Part shown: positions 25,230 to 34,799 of the stretch, piece by piece | Numbering within the stretch: the stretch's first letter is position 1 | Layout of the letters: each line of letters opens with the position of its first letter | Source: Bacteroidota bacterium | GTDB taxonomy: Bacteria; Bacteroidota; Bacteroidia; Bacteroidales; UBA5342 | Length of the DNA: 41,089 nucleotides | Assembly: GCA_003249935.1 (NCBI GenBank) | Contig: QKHT01000087.1 | Span: forward strand, 1 to 41,089 | Direction of reading: 5' to 3' | The notes under the pieces: model-generated | Database searches by the model: none | What the model saw: the letters and a program-made list of their open reading frames with translations, nothing else | What the model was told of the DNA's origin: nothing | Position numbers and translations under genes: made by a program

Positions 25230-25973
25230 ATGAAGTGGACTTTCGTATTATTAATGGCCATAATAAGGGGCAGTATTATTGCACAAGCCGAATATCAGCA
25301 CATCCGGGTTTCGGACGATATTGAACTTATTAAACTTTCGGACCATGCATTTGTGCATGTCTCGTGGTTTGAAACAACAAGCTACGGCCGCGTATCATCA
25401 AACGGACTCATCTATATACAAAATTCAAACGCTTTTTTGTTCGACACGCCTATGTCTGAACCACTAACAAAAGATTTAGTCAAATGGATTACAGATTCGA
25501 TGCATCTCAAAATATCGGGATTTGTAGCGAACCATTGGCATGAAGACTGCATGGGTGGATTATTTTATCTTCAATCGTTAAACATTCCAACCTACGCCAA
25601 CAAACGCACCATTGCCATTGCTCAATCTAAACAACTAGCAGTTCCGGCAAATGGGTTCGACCAAAAACTACGGATTATATTCGGGAGCAGAACCATCGAA
25701 TGCTATTATCCCGGTTCAGCCCATACCACCGACAATATTGTTATTTGGTTAAAGGACGAAAAAATACTGTTTGCCGGATGTATGGCAAAAACCATCGATG
25801 CAAAAACGCTGGGGAACACAGCTGATGGCAATTTAAACACTTATCCGTCAACTATTCGCAAAGTAATTCGTCGGTATCCCGAAGCCAAAATCGTTATTCC
25901 GGGTCATGGTAGTTTTGGAGGAACCGAATTACTGAGGCATACTTTAGAGCTAACGAAAAAAAAGCAGTCGTAA
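25230..25973 (+). CDS. Subclass B1 metallo-beta-lactamase
   Basis: A 247-residue exported zinc hydrolase predicted to open beta-lactam rings, including carbapenems. A signal peptide covers about residues 1-20 (cleavage near AQA). All six B1 zinc ligands are present: H102, H104 and D106 in NHWHEDCMGG, H165 in PGSAHTTDNIV, C184 in LFAGCMAK, and H226 in PGHG. K187, three residues after the cysteine, and the N196 region (LGNTADGNL) match the substrate-binding lysine and asparagine of B1 enzymes. The zinc-site cysteine excludes subclass B3 and non-lactamase relatives such as glyoxalase II. It is similar in layout to chromosomal enzymes of Bacteroidota (BlaB/IND/CcrA type). There is no integron or transposase beside it. 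Activity is inferred. Confidence 0.85.
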   Translation: MKWTFVLLMAIIRGSIIAQAEYQHIRVSDDIELIKLSDHAFVHVSWFETTSYGRVSSNGLIYIQNSNAFLFDTPMSEPLTKDLVKWITDSMHLKISGFVANHWHEDCMGGLFYLQSLNIPTYANKRTIAIAQSKQLAVPANGFDQKLRIIFGSRTIECYYPGSAHTTDNIVIWLKDEKILFAGCMAKTIDAKTLGNTADGNLNTYPSTIRKVIRRYPEAKIVIPGHGSFGGTELLRHTLELTKKKQS

Positions 25974-26008
25974 ACCTATTGCAAATAATTTTTGTTATCC
26001 GAAATAAA

Positions 26009-26878
26009 ATGAAATTTACAGTAAAATATTTTTTATTTATAATACCCGCTATGCCTTTTTGGGCCTGTACAACCGAATTGGGCAGTACCGACAACTATCC
26101 CCATACGATAACGCACGCCCAAATATTCGAAAAAATGGCTTCGGATTATGTGCAAATGCCCGAAAAACAGATTGCAGAATGGACAACCAAAACAACTTAT
26201 GCACAATATGCCATGCCAACCGAAAGATATACACACGGTGCACTTGGCGACCAAATTGAAGCCGGCCAGCTCGTAGTGTTTTCGCGGGGGGTATTTATGA
26301 ACCTGATTTTGCCTGAGGCATATGTTTTTGAAGATATAAGACCGAGGTTGGCCGACGTTGATGGCGATAAAGTACCAGAAATAATAACCATCCGATCGAA
26401 AATTGGTGCAGGTGCAGGCATTGTAGTTTACAAAATAGAGAATAACAAAATTGAAGAGTACGGCTTTGTAAAAGAAATAGGCACACAAAACAGGTGGCTA
26501 AATATTGCGGCCATACAAAACATGGATGCCGATAGCCTTACCGAACTTTTGTGGATAGAAACGCCACATATTGGTGGTATTCTGAAAGTAGCAAAAATCA
26601 CAAAGGGCGAAATAAAACCAATAGATTCGGTTCAGCAATTCAGCAACCATCTTTTCGCATCTCTAAATTTATGTCTCTCCGCCGTAACGTTCGAACAGAG
26701 CAAATACCGGTGTTATGTACCGAACCAAAACAGAGACAAAATTGCAGGATTTACATTTTCTGACGGCAAACTCACCAATGTTGAAGAAATAAACCAAATT
26801 GTTGACTTTTCAATTCCATTATACAAACAATATGCATTTAAAAATTTAATACCGGATTTGGTAAATTGTATAGAATAG
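26009..26878 (+). CDS. Lipoprotein with VCBS/FG-GAP-like repeats
   Basis: A 289-residue predicted lipoprotein. The N-terminus (MKFTVKYFLFIIPAM, then PFWAC) is a lipoprotein signal with the lipidated cysteine at residue 20. Two segments, ADVDGDKVPEIITIRS and QNMDADSLTELLWIE, have the D-x-D-x-D/S...E/P-E pattern of VCBS/FG-GAP propeller blades that often bind calcium. I do not recognise a function. The frame is open to a TTG at 25979, but the ATG at 26009 gives the clean signal peptide. It lies 35 bases after the beta-lactamase and may be cotranscribed. Confidence 0.6.
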   Translation: MKFTVKYFLFIIPAMPFWACTTELGSTDNYPHTITHAQIFEKMASDYVQMPEKQIAEWTTKTTYAQYAMPTERYTHGALGDQIEAGQLVVFSRGVFMNLILPEAYVFEDIRPRLADVDGDKVPEIITIRSKIGAGAGIVVYKIENNKIEEYGFVKEIGTQNRWLNIAAIQNMDADSLTELLWIETPHIGGILKVAKITKGEIKPIDSVQQFSNHLFASLNLCLSAVTFEQSKYRCYVPNQNRDKIAGFTFSDGKLTNVEEINQIVDFSIPLYKQYAFKNLIPDLVNCIE

Positions 26879-27215
26879 AATCTGTTTGACTTGGCGATAG
26901 AAATACTTTCAAACAACTTATTTACTGCCCATTAAAAGCAAAACACAACGTTTAAATCAAACTATTTAAATATTTTTATGTTTTTTAAGACATCGGAACG
27001 AACCATCAAGCAATTTAAAAGATTAAATTGCCTTTCCTAATTACAAAAGGATTTTTTATTTTTTTTTACAACTTTACGTATTGCAAAATTAATAGATTTC
27101 TAATGACAACTTTCGCATAAACATTCGTAATATTGCTGCGTTTTTTGTAAAACAACAGATAAGGATAAAAAAGGGAAATAATATATTTCGAAATACAACA
27201 AAATAATATAGCGTC
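26879..27215. other. Intergenic region upstream of the V-ATPase operon
   Basis: AT-rich and without genes. A weak stem CCTTT/AAAGG (27031-27035 with 27046-27050) followed by a long T tract (27052-27067) could be a terminator for the lipoprotein gene. TATATTTC (27182-27189), one base from the -7 consensus, is a possible operon promoter 34 bases before the first start codon. Neither is strong. Confidence 0.35.
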
Positions 27216-27815
27216 ATGGAACAACGATTGCAGGATCTCACCGAAAAATTATACAATGAGGGCGTAGAAAAAGGCCGGGAGGAGGCCGAACGCTTAATTT
27301 TCGAAGCCATAGAAAAAAGCAAGAGTATCGAAAATATGGCTAAGTTAGAAGCAGCAAATTTGCTCGATAAGGCCACAAACGAAGCTGAAGAACTTAAAAA
27401 AAACAGTTTAACCGAACTGAAACTTGCGGCCAGCCAGATGATGTCGGGACTTAAAGCCGAAGTAGCCAATCTTGTAGCCAATGCCATCACAACCGATGCC
27501 GTAAAACCGGCAATAACCGATATAGAATTTATTAAAAAAACCATTCTCGAATTAGTAAAAAACTGGAATCCCGACGAAGGAATCCATATTTCGGTATCGG
27601 AGGCCGACGAAAAAGAGCTTGTAGCGTTTGTAGGCTCGATGGCACAAAAAACATTCAGCAAAAAAATAACCGTAACTGCGGTAAATAATATTAAATGCGG
27701 CTTTGTGGTTCAACCCGAAAGCGGTTTGTTTAAACTCAGTTTTACAGATAACGATTTCGAAGCTTTTTTCAAAGAGTTTCTGCGTCAGCGTATTGTTGAT
27801 GTAATTTTCAAATAA
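27216..27815 (+). CDS. ntpE: V-type ATPase subunit E (peripheral stalk)
   Basis: A 199-residue stator subunit of the V/A-type ATPase. The N-terminal half is a long charged helix (EQRLQDLTEKLYNEGVEKG onwards, residues 1 to about 100), as needed for the peripheral stalk coiled coil. The C-terminal half is a mixed domain that would contact subunit B. Similarity is weaker than for A or B, as usual for E, and the call rests partly on being first in the operon. It starts after a 336-base gap and is followed 12 bases later by the DUF2764 gene. Confidence 0.78.
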   Translation: MEQRLQDLTEKLYNEGVEKGREEAERLIFEAIEKSKSIENMAKLEAANLLDKATNEAEELKKNSLTELKLAASQMMSGLKAEVANLVANAITTDAVKPAITDIEFIKKTILELVKNWNPDEGIHISVSEADEKELVAFVGSMAQKTFSKKITVTAVNNIKCGFVVQPESGLFKLSFTDNDFEAFFKEFLRQRIVDVIFK

Positions 27816-27827
27816 ACATCATCGACC

Positions 27828-28679
27828 ATGGCGCAATACGAATGTATGCTGGCGGGCCTTCCCGAACTGCATTACGACGACAATAAAAGCAAGCTAACCC
27901 TTGGCGCGTTTATCGAGGAGTTTAACTATTACGGTTCAGCCAGCGATAAAAAGCTCATCGAATCGTTTTATTTGGCTTACGACAATCAGAATCTCCTGCA
28001 ATTTTTTCGCGATCGCGAGGCCGCATTCAATCCGTTGGGCGTGTATTCGCACCACGACATCGAAACGTTGTGGGAATCGTTAAAACAGGAAGAACAGTTT
28101 GACCAAAGTAAATACAGGCCATATATTATTGACTTTGTTAAGGCTGTGGTTGAACCTTCGGAGGAGCGATCGGCACTTTCGACCGAAGACCAGTTGGCCT
28201 CAGCCTATTACAACGAAAACATCAAAAATCGCAACACCTTCATCAGCCACTGGTTTCGGTTCAACCTTAATATCGTTAACATTTTTGTTGCGCTTAACTG
28301 CCGCAAATACGGGCTCGAACCGGCACAATACATCGTGGGCAACAATGCCATAGCCAAGAAATTACGCACAAGTACAGCACGCGATTTCGGCGTTTCGGGT
28401 TTGTTTGAACCGTATGCCGAGGTAGCCAAAATTTGGGAGGAACCCGATTTTATGCAAAGGGAAAAGAAACTCGATATGCTGCGATGGAATTATATTACAG
28501 AAGCATCACTACCCTACTTGTTTTCTATCGAAAAGGTATTTACCTACCTTATTCAGCTTTCGATTCTGAACCGCTGGGCCATACTCGATATAGAATCGGG
28601 TAACCATAAGTTTAAAACCATGGTACACCAATTAAGTACCGATGCAGGTTTAACCAACGAATTTTTAACACGCAAATAA
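27828..28679 (+). CDS. DUF2764 protein of the V-ATPase operon
   Basis: A 283-residue, mostly helical cytoplasmic protein found in V-ATPase operons of Bacteroidota, spirochaetes and chlamydiae between subunits E and A. Visible segments are YECMLAGLPELHYDDNKSKL at the N-terminus and LDMLRWNYITEASLPYLFS near residue 220. There is no signal peptide or transmembrane helix. The operon has no recognisable subunit C or F, and a helical protein of this size here may replace the C socket subunit. This is inference; I see no direct sequence signature of subunit C. It begins 12 bases after ntpE and ends 16 bases before ntpA. Confidence 0.8.
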   Translation: MAQYECMLAGLPELHYDDNKSKLTLGAFIEEFNYYGSASDKKLIESFYLAYDNQNLLQFFRDREAAFNPLGVYSHHDIETLWESLKQEEQFDQSKYRPYIIDFVKAVVEPSEERSALSTEDQLASAYYNENIKNRNTFISHWFRFNLNIVNIFVALNCRKYGLEPAQYIVGNNAIAKKLRTSTARDFGVSGLFEPYAEVAKIWEEPDFMQREKKLDMLRWNYITEASLPYLFSIEKVFTYLIQLSILNRWAILDIESGNHKFKTMVHQLSTDAGLTNEFLTRK

Positions 28680-28695
28680 GTAAAGGCAAAAGATA

Positions 28696-30459
28696 ATGAC
28701 GACAAATGGTATAGTTTACGGAATTATAGCGAATCTCGTGGTGGTAGAGGTCGACGGACCGGTATCGCAAAACGAAATTTGCTATATCGTACTTGGCGAA
28801 ACCCGTTTAATGGCCGAGGTAATAAAGGTTATAGGGAACAAAGCATACGTTCAGGTTTTCGAAAGCACGCAGGGATTAAAAGTGGGCAGTAAAGTGCACT
28901 TCGACGGGCATTTGCTCGAAGTAACCCTTGGGCCGGGCATTCTGTCGAAAAACTACGACGGCTTGCAAAACGACCTCGACAAAATGACCGGCGTTTTTCT
29001 TAAACGTGGCGAATATACTTTTCCGCTGGACCAAGGCAAGTTGTGGGCGTTTAAACCCATAGCAAAACCGGGCGATGTGGTTGAGGCCGGCGATTGGATT
29101 GGCGAGGTGGACGAAAATTTTCAACCACACAAAATAATGGTGCCTTTTGTTTTTAAAGGTTCTTACATTGTAAAATCGGTTATTGCCGCCGGCAAATATA
29201 CCATCGACGATAACATTGCGGTACTTACCGATGCCGATGGCAATGATGTAACCATTACGATGGTTCAGAAATGGCCTGTAAAAAAAGCCATTACCACATA
29301 CAAATCGAAGCCACGTCCGTTTAAACTGCTCGAAACCGGGGTGCGCACCATCGACACCATAAACCCGATTGTTGAGGGTGGAACCGGCTTTATTCCCGGA
29401 CCGTTCGGCACCGGAAAAACAGTTTTGCAGCATGCCATTTCGAAACAGGCCGAAGCCGACATTGTAATTATTGCCGCATGTGGCGAACGGGCCAACGAGG
29501 TGGTAGAAGTATTTACCGAATTTCCGGAACTGGACGACCCGCATACCGGCCGTAAGCTGATGGAACGAACCACTATTATAGCCAATACCAGTAACATGCC
29601 GGTGGCCGCCCGCGAAGCGTCTGTTTACACGGCCATGACGATTGCCGAATATTATAGGGCTATGGGTTTGCGCGTATTACTTATGGCCGACTCCACTTCG
29701 CGCTGGGCACAGGCACTGCGCGAAATGTCGAACCGGCTTGAAGAACTACCCGGACCAGATGCATTTCCAATGGACCTTGCTGCGGTTATCGCCAACTTTT
29801 ATGCCCGTGCAGGTTATGTTTTCCTGAATAATGGTGCCACTGGATCAATTACGTTTATAGGTACAGTATCGCCGGCGGGAGGTAACCTCAAAGAGCCGGT
29901 AACCGAATCGACCAAAAAGGCGGCCCGCTGCTTTTTTGCCTTACAACAATCGCGTGCCGACAGCAAAAGGTATCCGGCTATTAATCCAATTGACAGCTAT
30001 TCGAAATATCTCGAATATCCCGAATTTCAGGAATATATACTTAAACGTATCGGTCCCGACTGGATACCGATGGTGAACGAGGCGAAAACGATTCTGCAAC
30101 GCGGCCTCGAAGTGAACGAGCAGATTAATATCCTGGGCGACGATGGTGTTCCGGTGGCGTACCACATTACATTCTGGAAATCGGAAGTCATCGACTTTAT
30201 TATTCTGCAACAGGATGGTTTTGATGATATCGACAGCCAATGTTCCATTGAAAGACAGGAATATATGCTTAAAAAAGTGATGAATATTTGTCACGGTTCA
30301 TTCGAATTCGACAATTTTGCAGAAGTAGGTCCTTGGTTCAAAAAAATAATCAACATCCTGAAACAGATGAACTACTCAGAATTTCATTCCGAGAAGTTCA
30401 AGGCATTTGAAGTTGAACTTGAAACGGCTCTGAGCGAAAAAATGTTGGTAACCGCTTAA
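28696..30459 (+). CDS. ntpA: V-type ATPase catalytic subunit A
   Basis: A 587-residue catalytic subunit that hydrolyses or makes ATP. Walker A is GPFGTGKT (235-242), preceded by the non-homologous insertion characteristic of A subunits (residues of about 110-200). AACGERANEVVEVF and MADSTSRWAQALREMS provide the catalytic glutamate region and Walker B. Length is normal. Spacing to the next gene is 11 bases. Confidence 0.96.
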   Translation: MTTNGIVYGIIANLVVVEVDGPVSQNEICYIVLGETRLMAEVIKVIGNKAYVQVFESTQGLKVGSKVHFDGHLLEVTLGPGILSKNYDGLQNDLDKMTGVFLKRGEYTFPLDQGKLWAFKPIAKPGDVVEAGDWIGEVDENFQPHKIMVPFVFKGSYIVKSVIAAGKYTIDDNIAVLTDADGNDVTITMVQKWPVKKAITTYKSKPRPFKLLETGVRTIDTINPIVEGGTGFIPGPFGTGKTVLQHAISKQAEADIVIIAACGERANEVVEVFTEFPELDDPHTGRKLMERTTIIANTSNMPVAAREASVYTAMTIAEYYRAMGLRVLLMADSTSRWAQALREMSNRLEELPGPDAFPMDLAAVIANFYARAGYVFLNNGATGSITFIGTVSPAGGNLKEPVTESTKKAARCFFALQQSRADSKRYPAINPIDSYSKYLEYPEFQEYILKRIGPDWIPMVNEAKTILQRGLEVNEQINILGDDGVPVAYHITFWKSEVIDFIILQQDGFDDIDSQCSIERQEYMLKKVMNICHGSFEFDNFAEVGPWFKKIINILKQMNYSEFHSEKFKAFEVELETALSEKMLVTA

Positions 30460-30470
30460 TTAGTAAAACA

Positions 30471-31793
30471 ATGGCAACAAAAGCATTTCAAAAAGTATAT
30501 ACGCAAATTACCCAAATCACTAAAGCGACCTGTTCGCTTAAAGCAACGGCCGTAGGTTATGGCGAATTGGCCACCATTGGCGAAAAACTTGGCCAGGTAG
30601 TAAAAATTATTGGCGACGAGGTTACGCTTCAGGTTTTTGGCGGAACCGAGGGCATTCCTACTAATGCCGAGGTAACGTTTTTGGGCAAAGGGCCAACATT
30701 AAAAGTTGGCGACCAGCTCTCGGGCCGATTCTTTAACGCACTTGGGATTCCGATTGACGGCGGCGGCGAAGTGGATGGTGAAGAGCGCGAGATTGGCGGG
30801 CCCAGTGTAAATCCGGTGCGTCGCAAGCAACCTTCGGAACTAATTGCTACCGGTATTGCCGGTATCGACCTTAACAATACGTTGGTATCGGGCCAAAAAA
30901 TACCATTTTTTGCCGACCCCGACCAACCTTTTAATCAGGTAATGGCCAACGTGGCCTTACGTGCCAAAGCCGACAAAATTATTCTGGGCGGTATGGGTCT
31001 TACCAACGACGATTACCTCTATTTTAAAAATGTATTCGACAATGCCGGGGCACTCGATCGCATCATCAGCTTTGTAAACACTACCGACAACCCGCCGGTA
31101 GAGCGTATTTTGGTGCCCGATATGGCACTAACTGCGGCCGAATATTTTGCCGTAGAAAAAAACGAAAGCGTACTGGTACTGCTTACCGACATGACACTGT
31201 ATGCCGATGCACTCTCCATTGTATCGAACCGTATGGATCAGATTCCATCCAAAGACAGTATGCCGGGTTCGCTGTATAGCGATCTCGCTAAAATATACGA
31301 AAAAGCGGTACAATTTCCATCCGGCGGTTCAATTACCATTATTGCTGTTACAACACTTTCGGGTGGCGATATCACCCATTCGATCCCCGACAACACGGGT
31401 TATATTACCGAAGGACAGTTGTTTTTACGTAAAGATACCGACGTAGGTAAAGTTATAGTGGATCCGTTCCGAAGCTTATCGCGTCTTAAACAGTTGGTTA
31501 TAGGAAAGAAAACGCGCGAAGACCATCCGCAGGTGATGAATGCCGCCATCCGGTTGTTTGCCGATGCAGCCAATGCAAAAACAAAACTCGAAAACGGGTT
31601 CGACCTTTCGGATTACGACGAACGCAGTCTGGCCTTTGCCCGCGATTATAGCGAGAAACTCTTGGCCATAGATGTAAATATTGCGATTGAAGAGATGCTT
31701 AATACGGCATGGCGATTGTTCCGCAAACATTTTAAGCATGAGGAAATTGGTATTAAACAAGCTTTAGTAGACAAATACTGGGCCGAAGCATAA
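30471..31793 (+). CDS. ntpB: V-type ATPase regulatory subunit B
   Basis: A 440-residue nucleotide-binding subunit that alternates with A in the hexamer. It lacks a Walker A loop, as B subunits do: the region reads SGQKIPFFADPDQPFNQ. It keeps LTDMTLYADALSIVSNRMDQIPSKDSMPGSLYSDL, typical of this subunit. A gap of 37 bases separates it from ntpD. Confidence 0.95.
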   Translation: MATKAFQKVYTQITQITKATCSLKATAVGYGELATIGEKLGQVVKIIGDEVTLQVFGGTEGIPTNAEVTFLGKGPTLKVGDQLSGRFFNALGIPIDGGGEVDGEEREIGGPSVNPVRRKQPSELIATGIAGIDLNNTLVSGQKIPFFADPDQPFNQVMANVALRAKADKIILGGMGLTNDDYLYFKNVFDNAGALDRIISFVNTTDNPPVERILVPDMALTAAEYFAVEKNESVLVLLTDMTLYADALSIVSNRMDQIPSKDSMPGSLYSDLAKIYEKAVQFPSGGSITIIAVTTLSGGDITHSIPDNTGYITEGQLFLRKDTDVGKVIVDPFRSLSRLKQLVIGKKTREDHPQVMNAAIRLFADAANAKTKLENGFDLSDYDERSLAFARDYSEKLLAIDVNIAIEEMLNTAWRLFRKHFKHEEIGIKQALVDKYWAEA

Positions 31794-31830
31794 TGAATAA
31801 GTTTTGGTTCAACAACAATAAAAACGGATA

Positions 31831-32433
31831 ATGGCAATAAATTATCAGTTCAATAAAACATCGCTTCAGCAAGTAGAAAAACTCCTTAAAGTAAGAGTTA
31901 GGGCACTGCCCACCATCAAAAACAAGGAGTCGGCACTACGCATTGAAGTAAAACGTGCCAAGGCCGATTACGAATCGTATCTGCAACAACTTAACAGAAA
32001 ATACGACGACTACAAAACCATGGCCATGCTTTGGAATGAATTCGACGCTACATTATTGAGGGTGAGTGACATTAAACTTTCGGCACGAAAAATTGCCGGG
32101 GTGCGCATTCCGGTTTTTGAAGGACTCGAATTTGAAACACGCACTTTTAGCCTTTTCAACAGCCCGCAATGGTATTTTGAAGGGATGCAGCTACTTAAAG
32201 AACTTGCAGACTTGTCGCTACGAGCCGAAGTACTTCTGCAAAAAATGCAATTACTGGAATTTGCACGTAAAAAAACCACACAAAAGGTAAATCTTTTCGA
32301 AAAAGTACAAATTCCGGGATACGAAGATGCGATACGCAAAATCAAGCGTTTCCTCGAAGATGAAGACAACCTGAGCAAGGCTTCGCAAAAAATTGTGAAA
32401 GCCCGCCAACAAAAAGCGGAGGAAGAGAAATGA
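31831..32433 (+). CDS. ntpD: V-type ATPase subunit D (central stalk)
   Basis: A 200-residue subunit, mostly two long antiparallel helices, that forms the rotating axle inside the A3B3 hexamer. The N-terminal helix (FNKTSLQQVEKLLKVR) and the C-terminal helix (KKTTQKVNLFEKVQIPGYEDA...RKIKRFLEDED) carry the pattern of the family. Its stop codon overlaps the ntpI start (ATGA), so translation is coupled. Confidence 0.9.
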   Translation: MAINYQFNKTSLQQVEKLLKVRVRALPTIKNKESALRIEVKRAKADYESYLQQLNRKYDDYKTMAMLWNEFDATLLRVSDIKLSARKIAGVRIPVFEGLEFETRTFSLFNSPQWYFEGMQLLKELADLSLRAEVLLQKMQLLEFARKKTTQKVNLFEKVQIPGYEDAIRKIKRFLEDEDNLSKASQKIVKARQQKAEEEK

Positions 32434-34229
32434 TTGTAAAAATGAGGAAATACGGCTTCTTAGTGTTTCACAAAGACCATACCGAATTTCTTGAAACCAT
32501 AAAAAAGGCCGGGGTTCTGCATATTGAGACCAAATCGAAGGATATACCCGAAGGCGATATTGCTGCACGAAAGGTTGAGCGGCTGCTTCGATATAACACT
32601 GCCCTAAAAGGGTTAAAACATATTACGGCTGAGGAGAACACCGAAATTGCAGACCATAATGAAATTGCGGACTTGTTAGTCTGGCTCGAAACCCGGCTCG
32701 AAACCCGCAATGACCTGATTGCCAGACAACAGCAACTACACCGCGAAAAGCTTTTGGCTGAACCATGGGGCACTTTTTCGACTGAAACAATAGATAAACT
32801 GACTTCCAACGGGCTAAAACTTTGGTTTTTCAGCAGTAGTAGGGCAAGGTTCGAAAATGGTTTTGATACCTCATTTCCGGTTTTCGAGATAGGCAATGCA
32901 GCGTCGAAGGTATATTTTGTAGTAATTACCAATGGCGAAAAACCCGAAATTGAGGCAGAACCGCACAAACTACCTTCGGAGGATATGGCTGCGGTTCAGG
33001 CAAAAAATGAAGCCAACCATGCAGCCATTACGCAAAATGAAGCCGAACTCTTGTGGTTCAGCCGAAATATGATGCCAAAAGTAGAGGCCGAAATAGCCGA
33101 TTTACACAGCCACATTGAATTTTCGAAAGCAATACACGGATCGAAACGGGAAGCTAACGGCAAGTTATTGGTGATTGATGGTTGGGTACCACTCGATAAA
33201 GAAGCTGAATTAGTGGCGGCGATTGAACCGGCAAAGGTTTATTACGAAGCCTTTGATGCCACCATGCAGGATAATGCACCAATTATCTTGAAGCAGGATA
33301 AATTTTCGAAACTCTTTCAGCCCATTGCCGATTTGTACACCCTACCCGATTACCGCGAATTGGACATCACACCGTTTTTGGCACCATTTTATATGATGTT
33401 TTTTGGCTTTTGTCTCGGCGATGCAGGTTATGGGCTGATGTTGCTTGCAATATTGACTTTAATTAAACACAAGGTAAAACCGGAATTACGCCGGTTTGTA
33501 TCATTAGGACAGGTACTGATGGCCTCAACTACGGTGATGGGATTTATTAGCGGCACATTTTTTGGCATCAATCTGATAGATGCCAAAATTCCGTGGCTCG
33601 AGGCATACAAAGGAATAATGCTCGACCAGGACAAACTGATGGTTTTTGCACTCATTTTGGGCTATGTTCAAATACTTACAGGCATGGTAATAAACACGAT
33701 AAACGTGGGATTAATGAACGGCGCAAAATACGCTGTGAGTAAACTCGGTTGGGTGTTGGTGGTACTTGCCGGTGGTTTGTTTTATTGGATTACAAAAGGT
33801 AAAACCGACAATTTGACTTCGGTATCACAAATTATTTTAGGCGTTGGTGGTATCGGATTTTTGGCGGCCATTTTTTATAACTCGCCGGGTAAAAATCCAT
33901 TTGTAAATTTTGGCGTGGGTCTTTGGGAAACTTACGGAATAGTAACCGGTTTTTTGGGAGACATTCTGAGTTACATCCGGTTGTTTGCATTGGCGTTATC
34001 GGGTGCTATATTGGGCAATGTATTTAACCAATTAGCCGTACAATTTAGTCCCGATTTGCCTGTGGCGCATGAGTTGGTAATGATTATAATTCTCATTATC
34101 GGACATGCCATTAATATTTTCCTTGCATCGCTGGGTGCGTTTGTGCACCCGTTGCGTTTAACATTTGTAGAATTTTATAAAAACGCAGGTTTCACCGGCG
34201 GCGGTGTGGCCTACAGTCCATTGAAATAA
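32430..34229 (+). CDS. ntpI: V-type ATPase subunit I (membrane subunit a)
   Basis: A 599-residue stator membrane subunit. Residues 1 to about 310 are cytoplasmic with coiled-coil stretches. The rest has seven or eight transmembrane helices, beginning near FLAPFYMMFFGFCLGDAGYG, a signature of the family. The conserved arginine helix is represented by GDILSYIRLFALALSGAILG, where R interacts with the ring carboxylate during ion transfer. It is shorter than many archaeal or eukaryotic homologues, mainly in the N-terminal half. Confidence 0.93.
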   Translation: MIVKMRKYGFLVFHKDHTEFLETIKKAGVLHIETKSKDIPEGDIAARKVERLLRYNTALKGLKHITAEENTEIADHNEIADLLVWLETRLETRNDLIARQQQLHREKLLAEPWGTFSTETIDKLTSNGLKLWFFSSSRARFENGFDTSFPVFEIGNAASKVYFVVITNGEKPEIEAEPHKLPSEDMAAVQAKNEANHAAITQNEAELLWFSRNMMPKVEAEIADLHSHIEFSKAIHGSKREANGKLLVIDGWVPLDKEAELVAAIEPAKVYYEAFDATMQDNAPIILKQDKFSKLFQPIADLYTLPDYRELDITPFLAPFYMMFFGFCLGDAGYGLMLLAILTLIKHKVKPELRRFVSLGQVLMASTTVMGFISGTFFGINLIDAKIPWLEAYKGIMLDQDKLMVFALILGYVQILTGMVINTINVGLMNGAKYAVSKLGWVLVVLAGGLFYWITKGKTDNLTSVSQIILGVGGIGFLAAIFYNSPGKNPFVNFGVGLWETYGIVTGFLGDILSYIRLFALALSGAILGNVFNQLAVQFSPDLPVAHELVMIIILIIGHAINIFLASLGAFVHPLRLTFVEFYKNAGFTGGGVAYSPLK

Positions 34230-34253
34230 ATTTAAAGTATAAACAGTAAATAA

Positions 34254-34721
<468 letters not shown>

Positions 34722-34742
34722 TCGTAAAAAAACAGATAAAGC

Positions 34743-34784
34743 AAAAGAGTAATGTTGCACAGCAGCATTACTCTTTTCTGTTTT
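34743..34784 (+). terminator. Terminator of the V-ATPase operon
   Basis: AAAAGAGTAATG (34743-34754) pairs with CATTACTCTTTT (34766-34777), and the loop can pair further (TGC/GCA). CTGTTTT follows. Confidence 0.85.
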
Positions 34785-34787
34785 ATG

Positions 34788-34795
34788 TATCTTTA
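34788..34795 (+). promoter_or_regulatory. Possible -7 element (TATCTTTA) of the SDR gene
   Basis: One base from TAnnTTTG and only five bases before the start codon at 34800. If real, the transcript would be nearly leaderless; the alternative is read-through from the V-ATPase operon. Confidence 0.3.
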
Positions 34796-34799
34796 CGCC

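Noticed and set aside
27084-27091. Minus-strand TAATTTTG as a second small-RNA promoter
   Set aside because: No -33 box at the right distance and no terminator downstream on that strand; a single match in AT-rich DNA is expected by chance.
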